DNA of 64,000 nt from positions 59,634 through 123,633 of the forward strand of contig CBDCPD010000001.1 in assembly GCA_965220095.1 (NCBI GenBank). The letters run 5' to 3'. The notes beneath the pieces were generated by a model. That model had not been told where the DNA came from. It made no database searches and worked only from the letters and a program-made list of their open reading frames with translations. Within the stretch, counting starts at the first letter, position 1. Each line of letters starts with the position of its first letter. The stretch comes from Bin87 sp965220095 (GTDB taxonomy: Bacteria > Chloroflexota > Dehalococcoidia > Lucifugimonadales > UBA3495). The position numbers and the translations under genes were made by a program. Below, piece by piece: positions 43,951 through 52,472 of the stretch.

Positions 43951-44301
43951 ACGTTTTCTGCCGTTTCCACCTGGAGTGTTTCCGCCGATATCAGAATGCG
44001 CAAAAACGCCGAAATGGTCTTGACCCACCCCATGGTAGCGGCATCATCTGCGGACATTCCGTGGCGGTGCGTCAGACAAATTGCTAAAGGCGGCTGTCAG
44101 GGGCGGCGGCAAAACGTACCACTGGGACGGTGTCCTTGTTCCAGAATTGGCCCGTACAGTCAAAGATACAAGGTCCTGGCTAACTGGCCAGCCCGGAGGG
44201 CGACACCCCGGTCTCCGAACCAATGCGGGACGTGCCGAGACCCGGCAAGCGTAAGCCCCCGAAGGCGCCACCGGAGCGGTTGACTGCAGGGTTCCTGGCC
44301 C

Positions 44302-45531
44302 TCAGGTTGGGATTCCCGGGAGTGGAGTTCTGAGTAGGATGGTCGCCCTTCTCGGCACCGGGTACCCGTAGGCTCCCGTTGGTTCGTCATGCGGCCAGCT
44401 GGTGTAGGTCCGGGCCTTGACCTTCAGGTGGTGGGGAATCTCGCCGAAGATGTTCCTGTCGTGCACCAGTTGCGCTTCCGCGCTTCTGGGGATGGTGGTG
44501 TAGACCAGCTGGGCCTCGGCCGGAAATTCTCGCGCCCAGCTCTCGGGCTCCGTGTTGGCGTCGATGACCATGACGGTGGTGTTATGGTCGAGGTAGCCGC
44601 GCTCACTCCATATCTCGGCCACCTGAGCCTCGGTGGTGATGATGATGACGGGCTGGCCCGCATCGATGATGCCGGTGCGGCGCCAGTGTTCGAGCTGTTC
44701 CGGCTCCGCCGTGATCATGGTGATGGATTTGGGGTCGAAGTGGTGTACGTTGTGGTCAACCCGGTGGACCTGGTAGGTGAGGAGCTGGCGCTCGACGGGT
44801 TCATCATAGATTGGTACGTACTGTCCCTGACTGTTGAGAGTCCAGCCGGCCGGTTCGGGGGCGTTGACGTAGTAGCGGGTTACCGATGCGGTGCGGTCTT
44901 CCAGGTCGGTGGGGATATCCCCGTAAACGTGTTTGTCCCGGATGTCGTACCCGTCGCCCTCCCCGTTGACCTTGAGATAATCGTCGGATGCGGTGAACGG
45001 GACCGCCTGGGTGTAGCGGTGGATGGTTTCCGAGTCAGGCGCGACCAGTATGGTGTTGTCGGGCTGCCATACCTGAGCCAGGGTTTCCATGGCGTCTCTG
45101 GGATGGTCCAGGTCGTGGATCAGCCGGTTGACGTCGTCGCTATCCCATTCGGGCAGCAGCGCTTTCGTGTCCCGGAGCAGGTCCGCCCACAGGTCCCTCT
45201 CCTTCTGGCGCTGTTCCAGCCGGCGGTCCTGGTAGTGTTGCCGGAGTGCATCGGCCCGTTCCAGGATGGTGTCGATGGTGCGGGCCTGGGTCATGGAGTA
45301 AAGACCGGAAGCCTGGCGGAGTTCCATGTCAGCGATTGTGGAATCGCGTATGCCCGTGATGACGGCGGCGAGGTGGTCAATGTCGTCGGGTTCCTGTTGG
45401 TCGGGTTCCTGTTGTGGGTATCCCGAGGCCAGGCGATGAAAGGATGCCTGGGCGGCTTCGCCGATCCCGGTGTCGTCGAATGAATAGCCGTCGGCGTCTG
45501 GGGTGTAGTTGAGACCCCGTTCCCTGGGCAT
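44302..45531 (-). CDS. Hypothetical protein (409 aa) next to the sigma factor
   Basis: ATG 45531 with GGGAGGT 6 bp upstream, 75 bp after the sigma-factor stop, so probably one operon. Central coiled coil 'RTIDTILERADALRQHYQDR' and 'RLEQRQKERDLWADLLRD'. The rest mixes beta-rich text with repeated short phrases ('HVYGDIPTDLEDRTASVTRY', 'NIFGEIPHHLKVKARTYTSW'), i.e. an internal duplication of a '(F/Y)G(D/E)IP..L...A' unit at about residues 197 and 365. Family unknown. Confidence 0.68.
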   Translation of the reverse strand: MPRERGLNYTPDADGYSFDDTGIGEAAQASFHRLASGYPQQEPDQQEPDDIDHLAAVITGIRDSTIADMELRQASGLYSMTQARTIDTILERADALRQHYQDRRLEQRQKERDLWADLLRDTKALLPEWDSDDVNRLIHDLDHPRDAMETLAQVWQPDNTILVAPDSETIHRYTQAVPFTASDDYLKVNGEGDGYDIRDKHVYGDIPTDLEDRTASVTRYYVNAPEPAGWTLNSQGQYVPIYDEPVERQLLTYQVHRVDHNVHHFDPKSITMITAEPEQLEHWRRTGIIDAGQPVIIITTEAQVAEIWSERGYLDHNTTVMVIDANTEPESWAREFPAEAQLVYTTIPRSAEAQLVHDRNIFGEIPHHLKVKARTYTSWPHDEPTGAYGYPVPRRATILLRTPLPGIPT

Positions 45532-45606
45532 GATTTGACCTCCCGTTGGTGTCTACTGTTGCCCGGGAGTCGGTTGCGAGTTTTATGGAGAATACGGTGG
45601 CTGGTG

Positions 45607-47352
45607 TTATTCCAGGTATCCGCGCAGGGCCTTGGCCTCGATCTGGCGGATGCGTTCCCGGGTTACTCCGAACTGCTTGCCGACCTCTTCCAGGGTACGG
45701 CTTCGGCCGTCGTCCAGGCCAAAGCGCATCCTGAGTGCCTTGTGCTCGCGGTCGGTGAGTGTGGACAGCGCTTGGTTGATCCGGTCGCTCATCATTCGAT
45801 GGGCAGCCGCCTGGTAGGGTGTGACGGAAGTGCGGTCCTCGATGAGGTCGCCCAGGAAGGAGTCCTCTCCCTCGCCGATGGGGGTTTCGAGGGACATGGC
45901 CTCGATGGCAAGTTTTTGGACTTCCAGGATCCGTTCCGGTGTTGACTCCATGGCCGCAGCGAGTTCCTCGGTGGTGGCCTCACGCTGCAGTTCCTGCAGG
46001 AGACTACTTTGGCGCCGCCTGAGCTTGTTGATGATCTCAATCATGTGCGCCGGGACCCGGATGGTGCCAGCCTGCTCTGCGATGCCTCGGGTGATGGCCT
46101 GTCGGATCCACCAGGTGGCGTGGGCACTGAACTTGTAGCCGCGGCGGTAGTCGAACTTGTCGACGGAGCGCATGAGCCCCAGGTTGCCATCCTGGACCAG
46201 GTCCAGGAGGCTGAGGCCGCGCCCCAGGTGTTTCTTGGCTATGCTCACCACCAGGCGTAAGTTGGCTTGGCTGAGGTCAGCCTGGGCCGTCTCCCCGTCC
46301 GTGAGGATCTGGTAGTAGTGTCCCGCGTCGCGGAACCGGTCCTCTCCAATGCGCTCGATGAAGCGGGGGTCGTGGAGCATCATGGACAGGATCGGAATCT
46401 GGCAGTCGTCCTCATTGATGGTTTCCGGCGCGGCCAGTTGTTCCTGTTCCTGGTGGGTTTCCAGCCAGGCATGCAGGTATTGGTTGATGGTCTCCCTGGT
46501 GTGGTTGGGCAGGGTGGTGGTGTCCAGCGATAGTTGGACCATCGCCTTGGTGATATCGTCGGGATTAGAGTTGAGCTCATGCGCAACGAGTTCGACCAGT
46601 TCCGGGTCGATGGTTTGGTCGATGCTGGCACGGAAGGTCTGGTTGGTCATTATCTCGGTGATGGTGACCTGCTGGCCGATCTGCGCGTGGTTCGAGATGG
46701 ACTGGATGATGGGCCAGGCGCTGATGATTCGCGCCAGGAGCAGCATGGCGGCGTCCCAGCAGGACACATCAAGGTCCTCGCCGTGGATTTGCGGGAGCTG
46801 ATTGGCCCTGCGTCGGTCGTTCATCAGGTGCGCGGCCTGGGTATAAGCCCGGTGAGGCATGGGGAGCGGCCCCTGGCCGAGTTCCTCTTCCAGGCGTTGC
46901 GGGTCGCTGAGCATGGCGAGGTGGTTTAGTCCGGGGATCGGGTGCAGGTGTGCCATCTCCTCGATACGGCGTGCCAGGTATTGCTCCTGCCTGGCCTCGA
47001 TGAGTGGGAGGCGTCCGATTTCGCGGAGGTACGCCCGCACTGGGTCGTCCAGCGAGGCCAGGTCGTCTTCGGGTTCGGCCCAGCTCTGTTCCTCCCGTTG
47101 CAGGTCCCGCCTGGTGGGCTCGGGGAGTGCTTCGAGCTGGTTGCGCCGTGAGTCGGTGACGTAGGCGAGGACGGCGGCCTCGTCAGGGTCAATCTCGATT
47201 GTTTCCGGCTCGGGGTCGTTCTGGATATCGGTTTCGTCTGGTGGGACCGTATCCTCGGTATCCAGGCCGATGTCCTGGTCGTCGGGGTCGTGGAACTGAG
47301 GCAGGTCGGTGTTGGCAGAGTCCTTTTGGCGCGGGGTGGTAAGTTTGGTCAT
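45607..47352 (-). CDS. RNA polymerase sigma-70 family factor (RpoD/SigA-like)
   Basis: 581 residues from ATG 47352 (GGGAGAG). Region 1.2 'DDPVRAYLREIGRLPLIEAR'; a long nonconserved segment; region 2 'NLRLVVSIAKKHLGRGLSLL', 'DLVQDGNLGLMRSVDKFDYR', 'YKFSAHATWWIRQAITRGIA'; region 3 'RVPAHMIEIINKLRR'; region 4 'LEEVGKQFGVTRERIRQIEA'. It ends 'KALRGYLE', about ten residues shorter than usual after 'EAKALR'. Acidic N-terminus. It directs promoter choice; sitting among accessory genes it may be an extra primary-like sigma of an element. Confidence 0.9.
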   Translation of the reverse strand: MTKLTTPRQKDSANTDLPQFHDPDDQDIGLDTEDTVPPDETDIQNDPEPETIEIDPDEAAVLAYVTDSRRNQLEALPEPTRRDLQREEQSWAEPEDDLASLDDPVRAYLREIGRLPLIEARQEQYLARRIEEMAHLHPIPGLNHLAMLSDPQRLEEELGQGPLPMPHRAYTQAAHLMNDRRRANQLPQIHGEDLDVSCWDAAMLLLARIISAWPIIQSISNHAQIGQQVTITEIMTNQTFRASIDQTIDPELVELVAHELNSNPDDITKAMVQLSLDTTTLPNHTRETINQYLHAWLETHQEQEQLAAPETINEDDCQIPILSMMLHDPRFIERIGEDRFRDAGHYYQILTDGETAQADLSQANLRLVVSIAKKHLGRGLSLLDLVQDGNLGLMRSVDKFDYRRGYKFSAHATWWIRQAITRGIAEQAGTIRVPAHMIEIINKLRRRQSSLLQELQREATTEELAAAMESTPERILEVQKLAIEAMSLETPIGEGEDSFLGDLIEDRTSVTPYQAAAHRMMSDRINQALSTLTDREHKALRMRFGLDDGRSRTLEEVGKQFGVTRERIRQIEAKALRGYLE

Positions 47353-47692
47353 GGACTCTCCCGGGTGGGGATTCCCGGTGGTTGGAAACCGGGTTGATGA
47401 GTCAATTCTACCAACGCTTACGTGGTTGGCGTACGGAAGTGGATGACGTCGGCCACCCATCGCTCCCGCCCGGGCGATTTGTGTCCCGCTTCACCCAGAC
47501 CGGTGTCGGCGATCTGACGGTCATCGGCGCCTGCCTCCCGGGAACCCGTCGCCGGCTTCCCTGGTCCCAGCTGTCCATAAATATCCGATAAATCGCCCTT
47601 ATCAGACTTTTATGACCAGCCCATTCTTCGGCGCCGGCAGCCTGGACCTGTGACCCACACCGGATCACCGGGATCCGGGAACCTAGCCATAT
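47353..47692 (+). other. Gap between sigma factor and PIN remnant
   Basis: No gene supported. The sigma promoter should be in the first 150 bp (leftward). No repeats noticed. Confidence 0.4.
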
Positions 47693-48100
47693 TCAGCCGC
47701 GCTGGTCCTCATACGCGAACGGATCGAGCGTCGCCACCCCCAGCCGCTCGAAGTCTCGAACATTGCGGGTAACCACGGTGAGCCGGTGCACCACGGCCAC
47801 CGCGGTAATCATGGCGTCCTGCAACAGGGTGTCCGACCTCCGGTGCATCAGCCGGGCCCACTCCCGAAACGCCGCCGCATCCACCCCCAGCACCTGATAC
47901 GTGTCCAGCACCCTTCCCACCCACTCGTCCAGTTCTGCCGCTTTCGCGGTGTCATGCTCTTTCGTTATCTCGATGCCGGACTGTATTTCTCCGATGGTCA
48001 CAGCGCACAGGTAGAGGCCCTCCTCGACCACGTCCTCAATCCAAGCCAACGCCACCGGATGCGGCCGGGGACGGCGCAGTTCAGACACCAAGTTGGTTTT
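47693..48100 (-). pseudogene. PIN-domain toxin lacking its first catalytic Asp (FitB/VapC type)
   Basis: 'NLVSELRRPRPHPVALAWIE', 'VTIGEIQSGIEITKEHDTAK', 'TLLQDAMITAVAVVHRLTVV', 'TRNVRDFERLGVATLDPF'. All later PIN residues are there (Glu in 'GEIQ', Asp in 'QDAMI', Asp in 'VRDF'), but where relatives begin 'LLDTN(V/L)VSELR' this reads 'NKTNLVSELR': the start codon and first Asp are replaced. No antitoxin gene precedes it. The upstream frame to 48193 looks foreign. Confidence 0.7.
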
Positions 48101-48193
48101 GTTCCCCTTCCGGCTATGGACAAAAGCCGGAGTTACGACACCAGGACCGCTCATCGCCCGGTGCGAGACCAGACCGGGTCCGCACCCGTGCAC

Positions 48194-48574
48194 TCCGGCG
48201 GCAAGTCAGAACCAGCGGAACCGCCTTGGCGACCGCGTGGTATGCCCCAAGAGACTGTCCAGCGGCTCCTTCTTCAGCACGATCCGGCCGGAGTTGCTCG
48301 CCGGACGGTCGAGGGTTTAGTTGGGAATCTGTCGCGGACGGAAGCTGGACTGTCGCGGTACGCCCGACAAACGATGCCGGCCGTAGATAGACCAGCCCTT
48401 GGACAATACGCGAAACTCGCAGTCGATGCGCGAAGCGCAAAGATCGACCTTCTTGCTAATCTACCCACAAGCCAACAGTTGATACTAAGCACAGGTAAAC
48501 TGCCGAAATGGCACATTGGCTTATTCACCCATTCACGGTGACAAGTCACCAAAGCCGCGGCAAAGGCAGGGAGT
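48194..48574 (+). other. Gap before the partition genes
   Basis: No supported gene. The ParA promoter and possibly a centromere-like site should lie here; no clear iterons were seen. Confidence 0.35.
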
Positions 48575-49255
48575 ATGACGACAATAGGTTTCGCCTCCTG
48601 GAAAGGGGGCACCGGCAAGAGCCTGCTGGCATTCAACACCGCCGAGCGGGCTGAATCAGCAGGCTTAAAAACGCTACTGTGCGACTTCGACCCGCAGATG
48701 ACCATTATCGAGCAATGTGACATCCGCAGCAGCCTGAGGCCAGAGGCACCTCGGCTCGAGGTTGTAAAAGGGTCGCTCACCATTGAAGGGATAGAGGCAC
48801 TGAGGCGGATATCACAAGGCGGCGAGTATGACCTGCTGATATGCGACCTACCAGGAGCGGACACATTCACCATGGATCAGGCGTTGGCAGCCATGGACCT
48901 GTTGTTGATACCGATCACAGCAGCACCATTCGAGATTATGACCACAGCCAAACTGGTCCACAAGGGCATACTACACGACTGGAAGATGATTCTGGTGCCG
49001 AACAACCTCCCGGCTATCAAGGCACGACGCCAAATCCTGCTGACAACGCTCACCGGCATGGGTATAGAGATTGCGCCCGTGGCTTTAGTCAGACGGGTCA
49101 GCCATTGGGATGCCACTCTGGCAGGGCAGGCGGTATGCGAGTATGCCCCCAGCAGCCCTGCGGCGGAGGAAATCCAGGCATTCTGGAGCTGGCTAGAAAA
49201 AAGGATAGACATCCACAGCAAAAAGCAAACGGAGAAGGAGCCGCTTTATGCCTGA
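48575..49255 (+). CDS. parA: ParA-family partition ATPase
   Basis: 226 residues. Deviant Walker A 'KGGTGKS' (Lys10-Ser16) near the N-terminus, 'TLLCDFDPQMTI' (A' box), Walker B 'YDLLICDLPGADTF', and 'ILVPNNLPAIKARRQILLTT'. Such small ParA proteins move plasmids or integrative elements by patterning on the nucleoid. The stop lies 8 bp inside the next gene. Intact. Confidence 0.9.
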   Translation: MTTIGFASWKGGTGKSLLAFNTAERAESAGLKTLLCDFDPQMTIIEQCDIRSSLRPEAPRLEVVKGSLTIEGIEALRRISQGGEYDLLICDLPGADTFTMDQALAAMDLLLIPITAAPFEIMTTAKLVHKGILHDWKMILVPNNLPAIKARRQILLTTLTGMGIEIAPVALVRRVSHWDATLAGQAVCEYAPSSPAAEEIQAFWSWLEKRIDIHSKKQTEKEPLYA

Positions 49256-49613
49256 CGAAAAGGTGACGACGCTAGAAGCCCTGACGAAACGAGGCCAGAC
49301 GGCAGCGCGCGAACTGGGAGAGCCTGAAGCAGATCCCGTGCCCAGCGCTATCGAGGAGATGGATGAAGACACCATCCGAGCCTTCCTGCAGAATCGTGGC
49401 TGGGACATGAGGAGGAGCCGGTCGGCGTACGGGTTGATGTCGAAGGCCAACGACGTGGCCAATAAACGACGACTGAGTGTGTACCTTACTGAACAGTTGC
49501 GCCGGGACATACAACTCGCCGGAACCGTCCTCGACATGAAACTATCAGCAATTGCGGAAGAGGCGTTTCAAGAGTGGCTGGACAAACGGGGCCTAAGTCA
49601 ACCTGGCAGTTGA
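49248..49613 (+). CDS. ParA partner with C-terminal ribbon-helix-helix (ParG/ParB-like)
   Basis: 121 residues, ATG overlapping parA by 8 bp. A polar flexible N-terminus is followed by 'RRLSVYLTEQLRRDIQLAGT' and 'VLDMKLSAIAEEAFQEWLDK', a strand-helix-helix DNA-binding unit as in ParG/CopG partners. The flexible tail of such proteins stimulates ParA. Probably also the autorepressor of the operon. Confidence 0.75.
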   Translation: MPDEKVTTLEALTKRGQTAARELGEPEADPVPSAIEEMDEDTIRAFLQNRGWDMRRSRSAYGLMSKANDVANKRRLSVYLTEQLRRDIQLAGTVLDMKLSAIAEEAFQEWLDKRGLSQPGS

Positions 49614-49687
49614 CTGTCACGATATGAGTAGCAACCACCAGATTTAGGTCGCCGGCTACCCAAAACCACAAACCCATTTGTAACAGT

Positions 49688-50055
49688 TCAGACTTGGGGA
49701 GAAGTGAGCAGCTGACGGCAGGTGGCGAGAGGATTTAGACCTTGGGCGCGCCAGGTGCCGAAGATGGATGCCAGCGTCATCTTGCTCTCGGTGCCCTGCC
49801 CTGAGCGGGTGCCGCCGCTGACCTTGCGGCTGACGACCAGATGGCGCAGGCTACGCTCGGCCGGGTTTTTGTCCGCTGGCACGTCCGGTTCGGCCACGAA
49901 GACGAAGAGTTCCCGTATCCAATACGGGACAGGCTCTTGATGTGGCGCTCGATGCGCCGACACAGTTTGTCCTGGACAGCCGACGGGTCAGCCAGGAAAG
50001 GGCGGCAGATGGCCAGCAGATTCCGCTCCCAGGCCAGTTGGGCAACACGCCTTCG
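49688..50055 (-). pseudogene. IS66-family transposase C-terminal fragment
   Basis: 'AEPDVPADKNPAERSLRHLV' and 'VSRKVSGGTRSGQGTESKMT', 'LASIFGTWRAQGLNPLATCR' are the well-known C-terminal 'NNxAERxLRxxVxxRKxSxGxRS' region of IS66 transposases (catalytic Glu in 'AERSLR'). Upstream text ('LAWERNLLAICRPFLADPSA') is in another frame. Stop at 49688. Confidence 0.8.
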
Positions 50056-50227
50056 GCCAATTCACCTCACCATATCTGAACTGTTACCACCCATTTCCGA
50101 AAGGTTGACATAGCAAAACCGGGCGGCTAGAATCGCTTATGTTATGTGAACGCTTTGCTATTTTTAGCGCGTTTGTGATAAGTTTTGACAGCGAAGGGAT
50201 AAGTGGCCTAGCGAAAAATCCTCGAGC

Positions 50228-50449
50228 ATGACGATGACGACCATGAAAGCGAAAAGGAAACAGGCGCGCGCCAGCGTAGATGTCAAAAGCTACGAGCGTA
50301 TTGAGCGCATCGCAGAACGTGATGGATTGAGGCCGTCGGAAGTAGTTCGTCTAGCGATTGCCCACTACTTGCGTGAGGTCGAACCAGACTGCGGCCAGGA
50401 TAATGGCGACTACCCCGGGCCAGAGAAATTGAACGGATATCGCTCATGA
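50228..50449 (+). CDS. Ribbon-helix-helix regulator (CopG-like)
   Basis: 73 residues (ATG 50228; 50243 also possible). 'KQARASVDVKSYERIERIAE' and 'RDGLRPSEVVRLAIAHYLRE' form a CopG/Arc fold. AT-rich DNA and repeats of 'TTTTAGCG/TTTTGACAGCGAAGG' lie upstream. Placed just before the initiator operon, so a copy-number or expression repressor is likely. Confidence 0.75.
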   Translation: MTMTTMKAKRKQARASVDVKSYERIERIAERDGLRPSEVVRLAIAHYLREVEPDCGQDNGDYPGPEKLNGYRS

Positions 50450-50462
50450 TGACATAAAGAAA

Positions 50463-50495
50463 AGGCCAATCGACTTTTCCACGGCAGATTGGCCT
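50463..50495 (-). other. Hairpin (possible leftward terminator)
   Basis: AGGCCAATC (50463-50471) pairs perfectly with GATTGGCCT (50487-50495); on the minus strand TTTTCTT follows. Confidence 0.5.
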
Positions 50496-50524
50496 AAATA
50501 CCCCGGTTCCCTAAACGTGAAGGG

Positions 50525-50543
50525 AGCACTCCGCTGGAGTGCT
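50525..50543 (+). other. Short perfect hairpin in the initiator leader
   Basis: AGCACTCC-GCT-GGAGTGCT, followed by TT. It is 38 bp before the small leader gene and could act in attenuation or as an operator. Confidence 0.5.
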
Positions 50544-50580
50544 TTCACACTCTGGCGCACAGCGCAGAGAGGGCATTTCA

Positions 50581-50739
50581 ATGCCAAAGATAACACAGAC
50601 CCATCCGGGTAGCAAGTGCCCAAGCCACGGACCTGCGGCAACTCAGGGGTTGGTCCAGACCAGTAATAGAACGGACGATCCGCGGAAACATCCGTCGACC
50701 GTTGAACCTCAGAGCCGCGTAATAGACAAGGCACCATGA
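50581..50739 (+). CDS. Small leader protein (52 aa) coupled to the initiator
   Basis: ATG 50581 to TGA 50737-50739, the stop overlapping the initiator ATG in ATGA. 'MPKITQTHPGSKCPSHGPAA', Pro/Ser/Thr-rich, probably disordered. Translation of it would couple to the initiator; some plasmids control initiator synthesis through such leader peptides (inference). Confidence 0.5.
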   Translation: MPKITQTHPGSKCPSHGPAATQGLVQTSNRTDDPRKHPSTVEPQSRVIDKAP

Positions 50740-51962
50740 CACGCCGACCGGACGGAAACCAAGTTGAGGTTACTCGGAACGGCAAGACCTTCATGGCGTC
50801 TACCAAACCGCCCAGTAGGCTGGTAGCGGACAAGGTATTCGAGGTCATTGACGAGTTATGTGAGCAGACGCTAGAACCGGTGTGGCTCGTACAAAAAGAC
50901 CTGGCGGAGTTCCTAGAAGTCGCGCCCCAGACTTTATCGGCGGCTATAAACCAACTGAGAGCAGCTGGACGCTTGGAAATAATCCGGCGTGGTAACGACT
51001 ATGGGTATCGGACCATAAGAGCAGATGTCCAGATGCCAATGATAGCGGCCATTACTCCAAAAAACCATGCGCCGCGGCAGGAAACACCTATCGGTGGTAC
51101 AACCGCCGGCAAAAGCCGGAAGCGGCGTACAGATATTAGCATCGCGGACGACCAAGCATCGGAACTTACTGTCCGGTCCGACGAAGCCGAATTGCAACCG
51201 TCGTCGAGGTGGGTACCTGATGAACCGCATCCGGCCGACACAGTAAACATTGATGCAGAGGCCCTGAAGCGCGTCCGAAGCGCAGGTGAAGCGCAGGTGA
51301 AACCGGCACGTAATGTGGAAGAACCAGTTGGAGAAGTCTCGGCGAATCGAGCCACGAATCCATCAGAACCATTGAACACAGCAACATTAGCGGACAGCAC
51401 CTGGCTTGCAGTCTTGTCCGAGATCAAGAAAATCCTCCCGCCAGAACCGTACGCCCACTTTGCAGCGCCGACGGTCGGATTGGAAATAACGACCGACGAA
51501 TTGGTAGTAGCAACACCATCAACCTTTGCCGTGCAATGGATGTCTTTACCGCTTCACTACAGCATCGTCTGCGATGCACTATCCCAGATTTATGGCAGCA
51601 CCCTCCGTGTGAGGTACGTGATGCAACCGGACAAGTGCCCCGACCCGGAGAAGCAGGAACAGGAATGTAGTGCTAGCGATCCAGTCGAGAAGGCACCAAC
51701 GCCATGTCCTAAGTGCGGCGAAGGAACGATGGAGTTAACCACATGGGAATGCATGGAATCCCTGCCGGGAAGTACTTACTACTGCCGCGGTACTGGGAAA
51801 TGCTCACGTCTGTGGAACACTTTGGTTGGGGAGTTCCACGGACCTAACCAGTCTCAGCTGAACTACTCGGAAGCTCCGCGCAAGCTTATCGATGCCTTAG
51901 AATCTATAGGAACCAGGGTCTCACGCGCGCGCGCGCGCCGGCCCGGTTCCCGGTTAACTTAA
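50736..51962 (+). CDS. Replication initiator-like protein (wHTH + DnaA-N-like + zinc finger)
   Basis: 408 residues. A winged-helix (about 25-90: 'ADKVFEVIDELCEQTLEPVW', 'LVQKDLAEFLEVAPQTLSAA', 'INQLRAAGRLEIIRRG'), a disordered middle, a DnaA domain-I-like segment (about 220-300: 'STWLAVLSEIKKILPPEPYA', 'TTDELVVATPSTFAVQWMSL') and a zinc finger 'CPKCGEGTMEL...YYCRGTGKC'. DnaA-N-like domains bind the replicative helicase or loader, fitting the DnaC-like gene that follows. The C-terminus runs into a perfect inverted repeat. Probable plasmid-type initiator. Confidence 0.65.
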   Translation: MTRRPDGNQVEVTRNGKTFMASTKPPSRLVADKVFEVIDELCEQTLEPVWLVQKDLAEFLEVAPQTLSAAINQLRAAGRLEIIRRGNDYGYRTIRADVQMPMIAAITPKNHAPRQETPIGGTTAGKSRKRRTDISIADDQASELTVRSDEAELQPSSRWVPDEPHPADTVNIDAEALKRVRSAGEAQVKPARNVEEPVGEVSANRATNPSEPLNTATLADSTWLAVLSEIKKILPPEPYAHFAAPTVGLEITTDELVVATPSTFAVQWMSLPLHYSIVCDALSQIYGSTLRVRYVMQPDKCPDPEKQEQECSASDPVEKAPTPCPKCGEGTMELTTWECMESLPGSTYYCRGTGKCSRLWNTLVGEFHGPNQSQLNYSEAPRKLIDALESIGTRVSRARARRPGSRLT

Positions 51963-52007
51963 CATATTCTTTAGTATCAATCTAAACTAACCGGGAACCG
52001 GGCCGGC
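51923..52007 (+). repeat. Perfect 20-bp inverted repeat with AT-rich loop and (CG)n tract: candidate origin or terminator
   Basis: ACGCGCGCGCGCGCGCC at 51923-51939 runs into the left arm 51937-51956, which pairs without mismatch with 51988-52007. The 31-nt loop is AT-rich. The structure overlaps the end of the initiator gene. No T-run follows the right arm ('TCTTCCG'), which argues against a simple terminator. Confidence 0.85.
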
Positions 52008-52344
52008 TCTTCCGTAGCCGATTTTATCAGTGGGTCTGACCGGTCATTCCCCATCATTGTGATCTTGTCTACGTATCATACTGTGAATCTGTCCAATGGC
52101 AGAGTGGCGATTCGGGGGTATCGCGAATTTATCATCCCGTGAACTGGTCTACTCGTGCACTGACCAACAGCCAGATTGACCTTCTGGTAGTTTCACCCAT
52201 TCATGTCACCATCCCGAAAATCGGTTATCAGCCGGTTCAGTCCGTAGAGAGAGGAGATTGGGGTTGGCGTTGGGTAATCTGAGTGAGCAGTTTTATGAAC
52301 AGAATCGGACAGGAATCCATCGTCGTTAGGTGTTACGCACCAGC
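52008..52344 (+). other. Non-coding region between initiator and loader
   Basis: Several AT-rich patches, no clear iterons. 52318-52345 'CGTCGTTAGGTGTTACGCACCA' also occurs at 54222 and, with changes, at 57842, marking a repeat border. Confidence 0.4.
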
Positions 52345-52440
52345 TGCGGCTTCCACCAACCGCATCATTTGAGGTTTGAAGTGGACCACATCGTGGCCCT
52401 GAGCGAAGTCGTGGGACACGATGTGCGCAACTAATTCGAA
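52345..52440 (+). pseudogene. HNH endonuclease fragment
   Basis: 'CGFHQPHHLRFEVDHIVALS' is identical to residues in the intact HNH protein at 57025-57726, then the frame ends. Only ~90 bp remain, between repeat borders. Confidence 0.8.
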
Positions 52441-52472
52441 ATGTTTAAGCTGGGTCGGCTGAATTGGAAACG

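Larger units (their letters stand above)
42963..44301 (+). other. 1.3-kb region without a gene; two arrays of degenerate short repeats
   Basis: The long plus-strand frame over this stretch is Arg/Pro/Ser-rich and shadow-like. Two repeat-rich segments (43271-43395 and 43845-43950) and a CACCACC-rich stretch between them (43395-43470) suggest structured or recombination-prone DNA. Confidence 0.45.

Noticed and set aside
42739..44283. 514-aa plus-strand ORF
   Set aside because: Partly antisense to the 41970-42962 gene, then Arg/Pro/Ser/His-rich without domains; contains degenerate repeats.
48194..48574. Iteron-type centromere upstream of parA
   Set aside because: No convincing repeated unit was found by eye.
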